Source: an uncultured Oscillospiraceae bacterium (GTDB lineage Bacteria > Bacillota > Clostridia > Oscillospirales > Acutalibacteraceae). From it: a DNA stretch of 48,640 nucleotides. This document shows, piece by piece, positions 41,015 through 48,640 of the stretch (the first letter of the stretch is position 1; every line of letters begins with the position of its first letter). The stretch lies in contig UQRL01000017.1 of the NCBI GenBank assembly GCA_900543555.1, positions 1-48,640 on the forward strand, in the 5' to 3' direction. The notes beneath the pieces are model-generated. The model was not told the origin of the DNA, did no database searches, and saw nothing but the letters and a program-made list of their open reading frames with translations. The translations under genes and the position numbers were made by a program.

Positions 41015-42265
41015 ATGGCGGACATCGCAGTGATGGGCCACGGCGTGGTGGGCTCCGGCGTGATGGAGGTGCTCCTCTCCCACAGGGAGAGCATCAAAAA
41101 GCGTGCCAAAGAGGAGGTTCGCGTCAAGCATATCCTAGACCTGCGGGAATTTCCCGAACTGCCTTATGCAGACCGTTTCACCAAGGATTTTAGCGTCATT
41201 TTAAACGACCCCGAGGTCAAAATCGTGGTGGAGGTCATGGGTGGCCTCGAGCCCGCTTTCTCCTACACCAAAGCCTGCTTGGAGCACGGCAAGAGCGTGG
41301 TCACCTCCAACAAAGAGCTGGTGGCCCAGAAAGGCGCGGAGCTCTTGGCACTGGCCCAGAAAAACAACTTGAATTTCCTCTTTGAGGCCAGCGTGGGAGG
41401 GGGCATCCCCATCATCCGCCCCATCAGCCAGTGCCTGGCCGCCAATGAGATGACGGAGATCGCCGGCATTTTAAACGGCACCACCAATTTTATCCTCACC
41501 AAAATGATCCGTGAGCACATGGCCTTTGCAGACGCGCTGAAGCTGGCCCAGCAGCTGGGCTACGCCGAGCGGGACCCCTCCGCCGATGTGGAGGGTGTCG
41601 ATGCCTGCCGGAAAATCTGCATCCTGGCCTCTCTGGCCTATGGCACCCATGTGTACCCCGATGGGGTCCATACCGAGGGCATTACGGCCATTACGAAGGA
41701 GGATGTGGGCTATGCGGATGCCTGGGGCGGGGTCATCAAGCTCATTGGAGAGGTGAAGAAGCTGGAAAACGGCCGCATCCATATCCAGGTGGCCCCCATG
41801 TTTATTTCCCGGGAAAGCCAGCTGGCCAATGTGGATGACGTGTTCAATGGCATCCTGGTCCGGGGCGACGCCACCGGCGATGTGGTGTTCTACGGCAAGG
41901 GGGCGGGCAAGCTGCCCACCGCCAGCGCTGTGGTGGCCGATGTCATCGACTGTGTGCGCCACTTAAAATCCGACCGGAAAATCCTCTTCTGGGAGGACGC
42001 CAAGCCCGATTACGTCCAGCCCTGGGAGGACACCCCCCAGGACCTGTTCCTCCGGGTGGGTGGGGAGGGGGATGCGGACTCCCTCTTCGACAAGGCCCAG
42101 CAGGTGTTCCCCAGCGCCGTGCGCCTCATCCGCAAAGACGAGCTTCCCGGGGAGGCGGGTTTCACAGTGGAGCAGCTGTCCCAGCGGCAGCTGGAGGAGC
42201 GGCTTCCCGCGTTGGAGGAACGGGGGCTGCGCTTGGAGAACCGCATCACCATCGCGGATTTTTGA
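41015..42265 (+). CDS. hom: Homoserine dehydrogenase
   Basis: A 416-residue NAD(P)-dependent enzyme that reduces aspartate 4-semialdehyde to homoserine, the branch point to threonine and methionine. The Rossmann motif GHGVVGSGV (8-16), VVTSNKELVAQ, FEASVGGGIPIIRP, GILNGTTNFILTKM and the catalytic-lysine region DPSADVEGVDACRKI are all present. The C-terminal 80 residues (DLFLRVGGEGDADSL onward) look like a degenerate ACT domain for threonine control. AAGGAAAGGG lies upstream. The asd gene that would supply its substrate is not in the window. Confidence 0.97.
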   Translation: MADIAVMGHGVVGSGVMEVLLSHRESIKKRAKEEVRVKHILDLREFPELPYADRFTKDFSVILNDPEVKIVVEVMGGLEPAFSYTKACLEHGKSVVTSNKELVAQKGAELLALAQKNNLNFLFEASVGGGIPIIRPISQCLAANEMTEIAGILNGTTNFILTKMIREHMAFADALKLAQQLGYAERDPSADVEGVDACRKICILASLAYGTHVYPDGVHTEGITAITKEDVGYADAWGGVIKLIGEVKKLENGRIHIQVAPMFISRESQLANVDDVFNGILVRGDATGDVVFYGKGAGKLPTASAVVADVIDCVRHLKSDRKILFWEDAKPDYVQPWEDTPQDLFLRVGGEGDADSLFDKAQQVFPSAVRLIRKDELPGEAGFTVEQLSQRQLEERLPALEERGLRLENRITIADF

Positions 42266-42283
42266 GAGGGGAGAGGATAGCAG

Positions 42284-43180
42284 ATGATTCGCATTGACGT
42301 GCCGGCCACCAGCGCCAACTTGGGCTCTGGGTTTGACTCTCTGGGCATTGCGCTGACCATGCAGAACCGGGTGTGGATGGAGGAGTCCGACACTTTGGAG
42401 ATTCGCTGTACAGATGGGGTAAAGGTCCCTACGGATGAGAGCAACCTGATCTTCTGGGCAGCCAGCCATTTGTATGAGATCTGCGGCAAAAAGCTGCCGG
42501 GCCTGAAGATCATCCAGGAGAACAACATCCCCATGGCCCGGGGCCTGGGCAGCAGCTCCGCCTGTATTGTGGCGGGTATTTTGGGGGCCAACCGCTTTAT
42601 GGGAAATCCCTTGTCCCACTCAGATTTGATCAACCTGGCGGCCCAGATCGAAGGCCACCCGGACAATACCAGCCCGGCCCTTTCCGGGGGACTGGTGGCC
42701 TCCGCCATGGAGGGCAAGCGGGTGTACAGCGTCAGCGTGCCCGTCTCGGAAAAGATCCGCTTTGCCGTGATGATCCCCCCCTTCGAGCTGAAGACCGAGG
42801 AGGCCCGGGCCGCCCTGCCCAAGACCTATTCCCGGGAGGACGCGGTGTACAACTTGTCCCGCTCTGGCCTGATGACCGCCTCGCTGTTCTCTGGCAAGCT
42901 GGAGAACCTGCGGGTGGCGGTGCAGGACCGCATCCACCAGCCCTACCGCTCTGGCCTTATCGGCCACTATGACGACGTATTCCGCATGAGCTATGAGCTG
43001 GGCTCCTTGGGCACCTATGTCAGCGGCGCCGGGCCCACCATCATCGCTATGATTGACGCGGACAACGCCCAGGCCTTTGGCCGCAACTGTGTCACCCATC
43101 TGGAGGACAAGGGCATCACCGGCTGGCGGGTGGAGATCCTCTCCGCCGCACCCCAGGGTGCCCAGATCGTGATAGAGTAG
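42284..43180 (+). CDS. thrB: Homoserine kinase
   Basis: A 298-residue GHMP kinase that makes O-phosphohomoserine. N-terminal IDVPATSANLGSGFDSLG, the ATP loop PMARGLGSSSACIVAG (about 84-99), the QIEGHPDN segment and the C-terminal GAYVSGAGPT-like GTYVSGAGPTI are diagnostic. It follows hom by 18 bp and shares its promoter. Threonine synthase (thrC), the next step, is not in the window. Confidence 0.97.
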   Translation: MIRIDVPATSANLGSGFDSLGIALTMQNRVWMEESDTLEIRCTDGVKVPTDESNLIFWAASHLYEICGKKLPGLKIIQENNIPMARGLGSSSACIVAGILGANRFMGNPLSHSDLINLAAQIEGHPDNTSPALSGGLVASAMEGKRVYSVSVPVSEKIRFAVMIPPFELKTEEARAALPKTYSREDAVYNLSRSGLMTASLFSGKLENLRVAVQDRIHQPYRSGLIGHYDDVFRMSYELGSLGTYVSGAGPTIIAMIDADNAQAFGRNCVTHLEDKGITGWRVEILSAAPQGAQIVIE

Positions 43181-43219
43181 GTTCCCCCTGGCGGCCTTGC
43201 CGCATACAATAGCCTGGGA

Positions 43220-43275
43220 CATCCCTGTGTGGGAATGCTTTTTTGAGAGATGACCCGCCCTTTGCTTGGGGCGGG
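43220..43275 (+). promoter_or_regulatory. Two hairpins in the lysC leader
   Basis: Hairpin 1 (43220-43237) pairs CAT-CCC with GGG-A-ATG, one bulged A, and is followed by CTTTTTT, so it looks like a terminator. Hairpin 2 (43254-43275) pairs CCCGCCC with GGGCGGG and ends just before the AGGAAGGG ribosome site of lysC. They could be a thrB terminator plus a leader element, or an attenuator; no known amino-acid riboswitch is recognisable. Confidence 0.5.
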
Positions 43276-43294
43276 AGGAAGGGAAGAATGTGTA

Positions 43295-44506
43295 ATGGCA
43301 TTGATTGTACAGAAGTTCGGCGGCACCTCCGTAAAGGATGCCGAACGCCTTAACAATGTGGCGGATATCGTCACCTCTACCTACAAGGAGGGCAATGATG
43401 TGGTAGTGGTGGTCTCTGCCCAAGGAGACACCACGGATGACTTGATCGCCAAGGCCGCCGAAATCAACGACAGGCCCTCGAAACGGGAGATGGATATGCT
43501 GCTCTCCTCCGGAGAACAGATTTCCGCCGCGTTGCTGGCTATGGCCATCGAGCGCATGGGATATCCGGTGGTTTCCCTGCTGGGCTGGCAGGCTGGCTTC
43601 GATACCTCCTCCGACTACGGAAACGCCCGCATCAAACGGGTGGACCCCTCCCGCATCAAGCAGGAGCTGGATAAGCGCCGCATCGTGGTGGTTACGGGCT
43701 TCCAGGGCGTAAACCGCTATGGCGACATGACCACCCTGGGCCGGGGCGGTTCGGATACCAGCGCGGTGGCCATTGCCGCCACCATGCACGCCGACCTGTG
43801 CCAGATCTTTACGGATGTGGACGGGGTGTACACCGCCGATCCCCGGAAGATCCCCGGGGCCATCAAGCTGTCCAGCATTTCCTATGATGAAATGCTGGAG
43901 CTGGCCACCCTGGGCGCCCAGGTGCTGCACAACCGCTCGGTGGAAATGGCCAAGAAGTATAACATTGAATTGGAAGTCCTTTCCAGCCTGACCCGGCGGA
44001 AGGGGACCATTGTGAAGGAGGAAAGCAACGTGGAAAAAATGCTCATCAGCGGGGTGGCGAAAGACGACAACATTGCCCGCATCTCCATCATCGGGGTGCC
44101 GGATAAGCCGGGCCTGGCCTTCCGCATCTTCTCCCGTCTGGCCGCCAAGGGCATCAATGTGGATATTATTCTCCAGTCCATTGGCCGCAACGGAACAAAG
44201 GATATCAGCTTTACAGTGGACAAAAATAAAATGGATGACGCCATTGCCCTGCTGCAGGCCCATGCGGAAAATTGGGGCGCCTCTAACATTGTCTCGGATG
44301 ACAATGTGACCAAGGTTTCCATTGTGGGCGCGGGCATGGAGTCCCATCCCGGCGTGGCTGCGGAAATGTTTGAGGCGTTGTTCTCCCGCAGCGTGAATAT
44401 CCAGATGATCTCCACCAGCGAGATCAAAATTTCCGTCCTGCTGAATAAGGCAGACGGGGATCGCGCTGTGGAAGCCATTCACGAAAAATTCTTTGAAAAT
44501 GCCTAA
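43295..44506 (+). CDS. lysC: Aspartate kinase with two ACT domains
   Basis: A 403-residue aspartokinase, the first step of lysine, threonine and methionine synthesis. N-terminal VQKFGGTSVKD holds the ATP/aspartate lysine, FQGVNRYGDMTTLGRGGSDTSAVA the catalytic core, and FTDVDGVYTADPR the ADP site. Two ACT domains follow (about 263-330 with DKPGLAFRIFSRLAAKGINVD, and 340-400 with SHPGVAAEMFEAL), the feedback-control module. The length fits the monofunctional LysC form. The start at 43295 gives the canonical N terminus; an in-frame start at 43250 precedes hairpin 2. Confidence 0.97.
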   Translation: MALIVQKFGGTSVKDAERLNNVADIVTSTYKEGNDVVVVVSAQGDTTDDLIAKAAEINDRPSKREMDMLLSSGEQISAALLAMAIERMGYPVVSLLGWQAGFDTSSDYGNARIKRVDPSRIKQELDKRRIVVVTGFQGVNRYGDMTTLGRGGSDTSAVAIAATMHADLCQIFTDVDGVYTADPRKIPGAIKLSSISYDEMLELATLGAQVLHNRSVEMAKKYNIELEVLSSLTRRKGTIVKEESNVEKMLISGVAKDDNIARISIIGVPDKPGLAFRIFSRLAAKGINVDIILQSIGRNGTKDISFTVDKNKMDDAIALLQAHAENWGASNIVSDDNVTKVSIVGAGMESHPGVAAEMFEALFSRSVNIQMISTSEIKISVLLNKADGDRAVEAIHEKFFENA

Positions 44507-44554
44507 AGCAGCGGCCTGAAAGGCCTTCCAGGAATAGAAAACAAACCCAGGTGT

Positions 44555-44602
44555 AATCACCCCCAGGGCAGCGCAAGCTACCTCTCGGGGGTGATTTTTT
44601 TG
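44555..44602 (+). terminator. Terminator after lysC
   Basis: Stem AATCACCCCC / GGGGGTGATT with a loop of about 22 nt that itself folds (AGCGCAAGCT), followed by TTTTTT. It closes the aspartate-family block. Confidence 0.92.
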
Positions 44603-44791
44603 TTTCCGTGTTTTTGGGGAGACGGCCAGGCCAACGGCATCTCCGGCCTGACCTACAGCCTTTTGGCTCATCGGGATCGAGAGCAGGAGCTTCCAGAAGA
44701 AGTGCGCGCTGCCATTGAGGAACACAAAGATGAGATCCACAGCGAAGAGGACGTGCGCCGCATGGCGGAAGACTTGATGCTCCGCCGCTAA
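44591..44791 (+). CDS. Small ORF or gene remnant, unknown
   Basis: An open frame of up to 66 codons. The part from about residue 16 on (ISGLTYSLLAHRDREQELPE then an acidic helical region with EEDVRRMAEDLMLRR) has normal codon use and looks like real protein, but the first codons lie inside the lysC terminator and no ribosome site or convincing start is present. It may be the 3' end of a decayed gene or use an unseen start. I do not recognise a family. Confidence 0.3.
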   Translation: MIFLFPCFWGDGQANGISGLTYSLLAHRDREQELPEEVRAAIEEHKDEIHSEEDVRRMAEDLMLRR

Positions 44792-44792
44792 C

Positions 44793-44830
44793 AGGAAAGG
44801 CCCCGGGGGAAAACCCCCGGGGCCTTTCCT
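44793..44830. terminator. Very strong GC hairpin between convergent genes
   Basis: Perfect 17-bp stem AGGAAAGGCCCCGGGGG / CCCCCGGGGCCTTTCCT with an AAAA loop. There is no long T run, but its place between the small ORF and the convergent DUF296 gene suggests a transcription barrier. Confidence 0.75.
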
Positions 44831-44863
44831 ATTCTGCCTCCTCAAAAAGCCGGATAACGGCTC

Positions 44864-45286
44864 TTATAAAAACCGAAAGAGATTCAATCCGGTCTCCTCA
44901 TCAAAGGCCCGCTCCACCTGGCCAGCCATGGGCAGTACCACCATTTCACAGGTGGCGCTGACGAAGGCCTCGTTCAAGTGGCCTCCAAAAACATGGCCTT
45001 GCTGATCCCCCGCGCTCATGTGCAGGTGGCAGTAGGGCTTGCCCTCCTTGGTGGTCAAGGTTCCCGTCAGGGAGACAATCTCGAAGCAGCCCTCAAAGGT
45101 GTGGCCCGCAAACTGCTTTTTCTGCGTGTCAAATACACCGGCGGTAAAACGGTTGACTGCGCCCAGGGCCTGTACGCTGGCCAAGGCGATATGTTCCCGT
45201 TTCGCCAGCTCCAGCACCTGCGCCACGATCTCCTCGCCCTTGTCGATGCGCACTACAAAGGCGTCTCCAAATTTTCTATACTCCAT
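44864..45286 (-). CDS. PPC/DUF296 domain protein
   Basis: A 140-residue single-domain PPC (plant and prokaryote conserved, DUF296) protein. The family pattern is clear: YRKFGDAFVVRIDKGEEIV, then IALASVQALGAVNRFTAGVFD, a GTLTTKEGKPYCHLHMS strand region and GGHLNEAFVSATCEMVV. Family members form trimers; the histidines in HLHMS may bind a metal. They are often called DNA-binding because plant homologues carry AT hooks, but no DNA-binding motif is present here. Function unknown. AGGAGG precedes the ATG. Confidence 0.9.
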   Translation of the reverse strand: MEYRKFGDAFVVRIDKGEEIVAQVLELAKREHIALASVQALGAVNRFTAGVFDTQKKQFAGHTFEGCFEIVSLTGTLTTKEGKPYCHLHMSAGDQQGHVFGGHLNEAFVSATCEMVVLPMAGQVERAFDEETGLNLFRFL

Positions 45287-45367
45287 AGGATGCCTCCTGT
45301 TCCCGGGCGGCCCTCCCCCTATAGGGAGAGGAGCCGTGCTGTCTCTGTCTGTTGGGTGCTGCGCTTT

Positions 45368-47353
45368 TTACCAAAGGGGTTGCCCCACGGCATCTTTCCC
45401 GGCAAAGGGCCCGGGCAGGGGATGGGCGCCCCGATGGTCCCCAAAGTAATCTTGGTCAAAGGTGATGGGGGTGCCGTCCGGGTTCTCAAAGTACTCCTCA
45501 GGCTCAAAGGCTTTCCCCAGCACCTGGGTGTCGATCCGGCGGCCAGTAAAGCCCTCTAAAAGCTCGTACACGTTGGTGGAGAGCACGGGCCTGCCGTTTT
45601 CCAGCTCCACTTCCACCTGCACGGGCTGTTCGCTGTTGACCAGGCCGTTAATCTCGTTTTTGCAGGCTTTGGCGCCGCCTAAATAGGCGTTGCCCTCCAC
45701 CCAAACTGGCAGGCGGCCTTCGTGGGCAGGGGCCAGCTTGGCCATGTCCGGAGTATCCGTGTCCATGTCGAACTGGGCAATCCACTCCTCATAGGTGGGA
45801 TATTCGTCCATCACATGGGTGCCCACTTCCCGGTTCTCCTCATCCTGGCCATCGTCGCTGTCGTGGATCACCGTAAAGGGGGCGGCGGGCCACTTCTGCA
45901 CGAAAATGTTGTTGTAGAATCGGTCGTCCCCGTGAAGGATGGTCATAAAGCCCATCACCTCTGTCCGGTGGGGGATGTGATAGGGGGTGTACCGGGGGCC
46001 GGTGCCGCCGCCCACGCAGGTCAGGGCGCCGCAGATCAAGTTGTGGACCATGGCCACCCCTTCCGTGGCCATCCGCAAGGAGGCCTCCGAGAGGAGGATA
46101 TTGTTGTCGATGAGGGTGGGGCCGTGGCCCACCTCCACAAAGATATCCTGGCTCATCATGCCGCCCTTGAGCTGCTTGGCAAAGGCGGGCCGCTGGTTGT
46201 CGTGGAACAGGTTCTGGGTGATGCGGGTACCCTGTGCCTCCCAGTCGCACCAAATGCCCATGGTGCAGTGGTGGATGTAGTTGCGGCGGTATACCACGTC
46301 GATGGCGGCGTGCATCTTGATGCCGGCAATCTCCGCGCCCCCCAGCCCCATCATGTTGTTGATGTGGTGGATGTGGTTGTCCTCAATAAGGGAGAACACG
46401 CCTCCCATCCGGCCGATGATGCCTCCCTGCTCGCAGTGGTGGATGTTGCACCGCCGCACGATGTGGCTGCCAACCTTTTCCTTCAGCCAGCCGTGGTACT
46501 GTCCCCGGCACACGGCGTCCCGCTCCATCTGGGTGGGGCTTTTCACATGTTTGGTGGTGAAGTAGTGGTCGTTGTCCGGGTCGTAGTATTTGCCCAGGGA
46601 GATGCCCGCGCATTTGGAGTTGGAAATGTCGCAGTCCTCAATAATCCACCCCTTGGACCAGTGGGGGCCGATCATCCCATCCTGATAGGCGGCGGGCGGG
46701 GCCCAGGTGGTGGCCGCCTGGGTGACAGTAAACCCGCTGACGGTGATATAGTTCACCCCGGTCTTAGAGGGCATAAAGCACTCCCGGCGCACGTTGATCT
46801 CCACGTTTTCCCGGTTGGGATCAGCCCCTTGGAAGTTGGCGTAAAGCACGGTCTCGTTCCCTTCCTGTTGGGCATACCACTTGTAGACAGAGGCCTCCGG
46901 CTCCCAAGAGCACTCATATACCTCCCCCTTCAGGCAGGCCTCCAGGCTGTCCGCCTCGTACAGGGCCTTCCCGTTTAAGTACACGCAGCCGGTGTGCTTA
47001 GAGCGCCCGGCGAAGTACCAGTCGCCATACACATAGGTGGTGTAGGGGTTGTAGTTTCCAAAAAGGCTGTTGGGTATCCGTGCCATCCACACGCTGCCCT
47101 CGTAGGGAAGCCAGGACTTAATCTCCTCCGCGCCGGTGATAACAGCCCCCAGGGGCTCTGTGCTCCGGTAGGTGATGGGGGCTTCTTCTGTGCCGGCGTT
47201 TACCGGGTCCACGTATTCCCGGTAAATTCCAGGGGCCACCAGCACTTCATCGCCGGGCCGGGCGATCTTCGCGGCATCGTTGATGTGTTTGAAGGGCCGG
47301 GCTTGAGAGCCGTCCCCATCCCTCCAAGCCTTGGCGGAAACGTAAATTTTCAT
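45368..47353 (-). CDS. Right-handed beta-helix protein, likely carbohydrate-active
   Basis: A 661-residue protein that begins with a DUF1565-type cap (KIYVSAKAWRDGDGSQARPFKHI and ARPGDEVLVAPGIYREYV). It continues with a right-handed parallel beta-helix (residues about 230-480) containing rung-type sequence such as IIEDCDISNSKCAGI, HIVRRCNIHHCEQGGI and LIEDNHIHHINNMMG. Beta-helix proteins of this kind are often glycoside hydrolases or lyases acting on plant or mucin glycans. No signal peptide is seen, so it would act inside the cell unless exported otherwise. The ATG at 47353 has GGAGGAG upstream; the longer frame to 47539 overlaps its promoter. Confidence 0.85.
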   Translation of the reverse strand: MKIYVSAKAWRDGDGSQARPFKHINDAAKIARPGDEVLVAPGIYREYVDPVNAGTEEAPITYRSTEPLGAVITGAEEIKSWLPYEGSVWMARIPNSLFGNYNPYTTYVYGDWYFAGRSKHTGCVYLNGKALYEADSLEACLKGEVYECSWEPEASVYKWYAQQEGNETVLYANFQGADPNRENVEINVRRECFMPSKTGVNYITVSGFTVTQAATTWAPPAAYQDGMIGPHWSKGWIIEDCDISNSKCAGISLGKYYDPDNDHYFTTKHVKSPTQMERDAVCRGQYHGWLKEKVGSHIVRRCNIHHCEQGGIIGRMGGVFSLIEDNHIHHINNMMGLGGAEIAGIKMHAAIDVVYRRNYIHHCTMGIWCDWEAQGTRITQNLFHDNQRPAFAKQLKGGMMSQDIFVEVGHGPTLIDNNILLSEASLRMATEGVAMVHNLICGALTCVGGGTGPRYTPYHIPHRTEVMGFMTILHGDDRFYNNIFVQKWPAAPFTVIHDSDDGQDEENREVGTHVMDEYPTYEEWIAQFDMDTDTPDMAKLAPAHEGRLPVWVEGNAYLGGAKACKNEINGLVNSEQPVQVEVELENGRPVLSTNVYELLEGFTGRRIDTQVLGKAFEPEEYFENPDGTPITFDQDYFGDHRGAHPLPGPFAGKDAVGQPLW

Positions 47354-47404
47354 GGCAAACTCCTCCATATCGCAGCAAATTTCCTTAAAATAGGGGATGA
47401 GCTT

Positions 47405-47433
47405 ATGGTATTGCATCCAGCCTTCGTTGTCAA
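47405..47433 (-). promoter_or_regulatory. Sigma-A promoter of the beta-helix gene
   Basis: Minus strand: consensus TTGACA (47428-47433), a 17-bp spacer and TACCAT (47405-47410), about 45 nt before the ATG at 47353. The remaining intergenic sequence to 47538 shows no clear integrase promoter. Confidence 0.68.
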
Positions 47434-47538
47434 GCAGAGGAAGGGAAAATCCAGCGCACGAGAGTTGTCTTTCGGATATTTCCTTTCCAATGAGGTAAAA
47501 TGGAAGAAAAGCAAGAAAAGCAAGAAAGGAGACAGGCA

Positions 47539-48381
47539 ATGACGTACACGATTACACCAGAAAAGATTCATTTGTTCCTTCAGCTTCTCCGAGAGGAAGA
47601 GCGCAGTGCCGGCACCATTGAAAACTACCAGCGCCACATCAAAGCGTTTGCCGTATGGGCGGATGGGGAGGCCGTTACCAAAGAGCTGGCTGCTAAGTGG
47701 AAAGCTCATCTGCTTGCCAGGGGTTACGCGCCAGGAACCGTCAATACCATATTGGTGCCGTTAAACCGTTTTTTCTCGTTTCTTGGCTGGCACGGATGCA
47801 GGGTAAAGTCGCTGCGCATCCAGCGGCGCATGTTCCGGGAAAACCGCAGGGAGCTGACCCGCAGCGAGTATGCCCGCCTTCTCTCTGCCGCCCGCAGCCA
47901 GGGCAGGGAACGCCTGGCCTTGCTCATGGAATCCATCTGCGCCACAGGTATCCGGGTCAGCGAGGTAGAGCATCTCACTGTGGAAGCAGTCCGGGCTGGC
48001 AGGGCGGAGATCAGCCTAAAGGGAAAGATCCGCACCATTCTCATTCCCAGCAGGCTGCGGAAAAAACTGCTTCAGTTCGCCCATAAAGAGAAAACCGCCT
48101 CTGGCGCCATATTCCGCACCAAAAGCGGCCGTCCCATTTCCAGAAAGCAGATCTGGGCCGAGATGAAATCACTCTGTAGGTCTGCGGGAGTGATGGCCAC
48201 CAAGGTCTTTCCCCATAACCTGCGGCACCTTTTTGCCCGCGCGTTTTACCAGGTGAGCCACGATATCGCCAAGCTGGCTGATGTCCTTGGCCATTCCAGC
48301 ATTGAAACCACCCGCATTTACCTCATTTCTACCAGTACGGAGCACGAACGCCAGTTGGAGCGGCTTCGTTTAGTCTATTAG
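47539..48381 (+). CDS. Tyrosine recombinase/integrase (XerD-like)
   Basis: A 280-residue site-specific recombinase. The N-terminal SAM-like core-binding domain (residues 1-90: LLREEERSAGTIENYQRHIKAFAVW) is followed by the catalytic domain with Arg139 (TGIRVSE), Lys in LKGKIRTI, His226-x-x-Arg229 (HNLRH), His252 (LGHSS) and the nucleophile Tyr261 (RIYL). All catalytic residues are intact, so it should be active. GGAGACA precedes the ATG at 47539. It is not next to xer neighbours or phage genes, and its targets are unknown. Confidence 0.93.
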   Translation: MTYTITPEKIHLFLQLLREEERSAGTIENYQRHIKAFAVWADGEAVTKELAAKWKAHLLARGYAPGTVNTILVPLNRFFSFLGWHGCRVKSLRIQRRMFRENRRELTRSEYARLLSAARSQGRERLALLMESICATGIRVSEVEHLTVEAVRAGRAEISLKGKIRTILIPSRLRKKLLQFAHKEKTASGAIFRTKSGRPISRKQIWAEMKSLCRSAGVMATKVFPHNLRHLFARAFYQVSHDIAKLADVLGHSSIETTRIYLISTSTEHERQLERLRLVY

Positions 48382-48558
48382 ATAAATTTAATAGATTGTC
48401 TCGTAGTTGAAGAAAAAAGAACAACTAACTATATAAATTTGAGCTTATTTTAACACGTTCATTTCGGAAACGCAATGCCTTCCCCCAAAAATGTACATAA
48501 AAAAGTAGGCCGGCAGAGGCAGTGGTTCTATCCGGCCTGATTTCATACGCGCTTTTTT

Positions 48559-48587
48559 GGCCTGCTGGTTTCCCAGCGGGCCTTTTT
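48559..48587 (+). terminator. Terminator-like hairpin near the right edge
   Basis: Stem GGCCTGCTGG / CCAGCGGGCC (one G-T pair) with a TTTC loop and TTTTT. The stretch 48382-48558 before it is AT-rich, and I see no gene in it; it holds an inverted GGCCGG / CCGGCC pair at 48510-48537. Confidence 0.7.
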
Positions 48588-48597
48588 GTATTTAGAA

Positions 48598-48620
48598 AAC
48601 CACTCGCTAGGCGAGTGGTT
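48598..48620. repeat. Perfect 10-bp palindromic hairpin, possible IS200/IS605 end
   Basis: Arms AACCACTCGC (48598-48607) and GCGAGTGGTT (48611-48620) around TAG. Short subterminal hairpins of this look mark the ends of IS200/IS605-type elements, whose transposase binds single-stranded hairpins. A transposase gene would lie beyond the right edge, so this is only a suggestion. Confidence 0.4.
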
Positions 48621-48640
48621 CCAGAAAAGGCTTCTGCCGG

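Noticed and set aside
43181..43294. Lysine riboswitch (L box) before lysC
   Set aside because: The region is far shorter than an L box and lacks its conserved core.
42620..44845. Long minus-strand open frame (741 codons) opposite thrB and lysC
   Set aside because: Antisense of two certain genes and their terminator; composition is that of a mirrored third-position bias, with no domain.
45312..45331. 20-bp near palindrome CCTCCCCCTATAGGGAGAGG upstream of the DUF296 gene
   Set aside because: It is short, purine/pyrimidine-biased and not tied to a clear promoter or regulator; too weak to call an operator.

Overview
The window reads as chromosomal DNA of a GC-rich, spore-forming member of the class Clostridia, most likely the Oscillospiraceae/Ruminococcaceae group. 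This rests on Firmicutes-type gene order (miaB - RicA/YlbF family - mutS - mutL - miaA; yggS - sepF - ylmH - divIVA - lspA - rluD), several sporulation genes (yunB, an alpha/beta-type SASP, a BofC-domain protein), strong AGGAGG-type ribosome sites, frequent TTG/GTG starts, and sigma-A promoters of TTGNNN-17-TATNNT form. The genus is an inference. Genes are tightly packed and nearly everything is core metabolism or housekeeping.

Layout. 1-185: two serine tRNA genes on the minus strand, the first cut by the window edge, with a promoter that overlaps the end of a CmpB-type membrane protein gene. 742-6426: galE-maf-yunB-ligA-galK. 6558-14874: miaB, a small membrane protein, a RicA/YlbF-family protein with a cysteine tail, mutS, a GNAT gene, mutL and miaA (tRNA modification and mismatch repair). 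14864-21180: an HlyD-like adaptor, yggS, sepF, ylmH, divIVA, then lspA, rluD and a comEA-like gene (division and envelope). 21194-29307, minus strand: a Gfo/Idh/MocA oxidoreductase - pepT - TIM-barrel isomerase operon, pfkA, and ppk-ppx for polyphosphate. 29463-31175: tRNA-Ser(GGA) and asnS. 31250-33780: an XRE/zinc-ribbon regulator with its own operator dyad, then on the minus strand a PurF-like protein and a GNAT gene. 33888-35329: a PLP aminotransferase. 35341-36924: a small HTH regulator and three related membrane proteins behind a striking 38-bp palindrome. 36984-40440: SASP, BofC-domain protein, penicillin-binding protein. 40453-44602: pheB-like ACT protein, hom, thrB, lysC (aspartate-family amino acids). 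44793-48640: a PPC/DUF296 protein, a beta-helix protein, a tyrosine recombinase, and a palindrome at the right edge that resembles an insertion-sequence end.

The best candidate for an undescribed system is the self-contained cassette at 35341-36924: a 77-residue XRE repressor, a near-perfect 38-bp palindrome lying on the promoter -10 box, and three homologous multi-span membrane proteins that each carry a cytoplasmic Asp-Glu-Arg signature. Other notable signals are a PurF homologue with an intact PRPP domain but a dismantled glutaminase site, a perfect 14-bp inverted repeat written into codons 14-26 of mutS, a phosphofructokinase with mixed ATP-type and PPi-type residues, and an operator dyad at the XRE/zinc-ribbon gene. 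No CRISPR array, rRNA gene, complete prophage or complete insertion sequence is visible.
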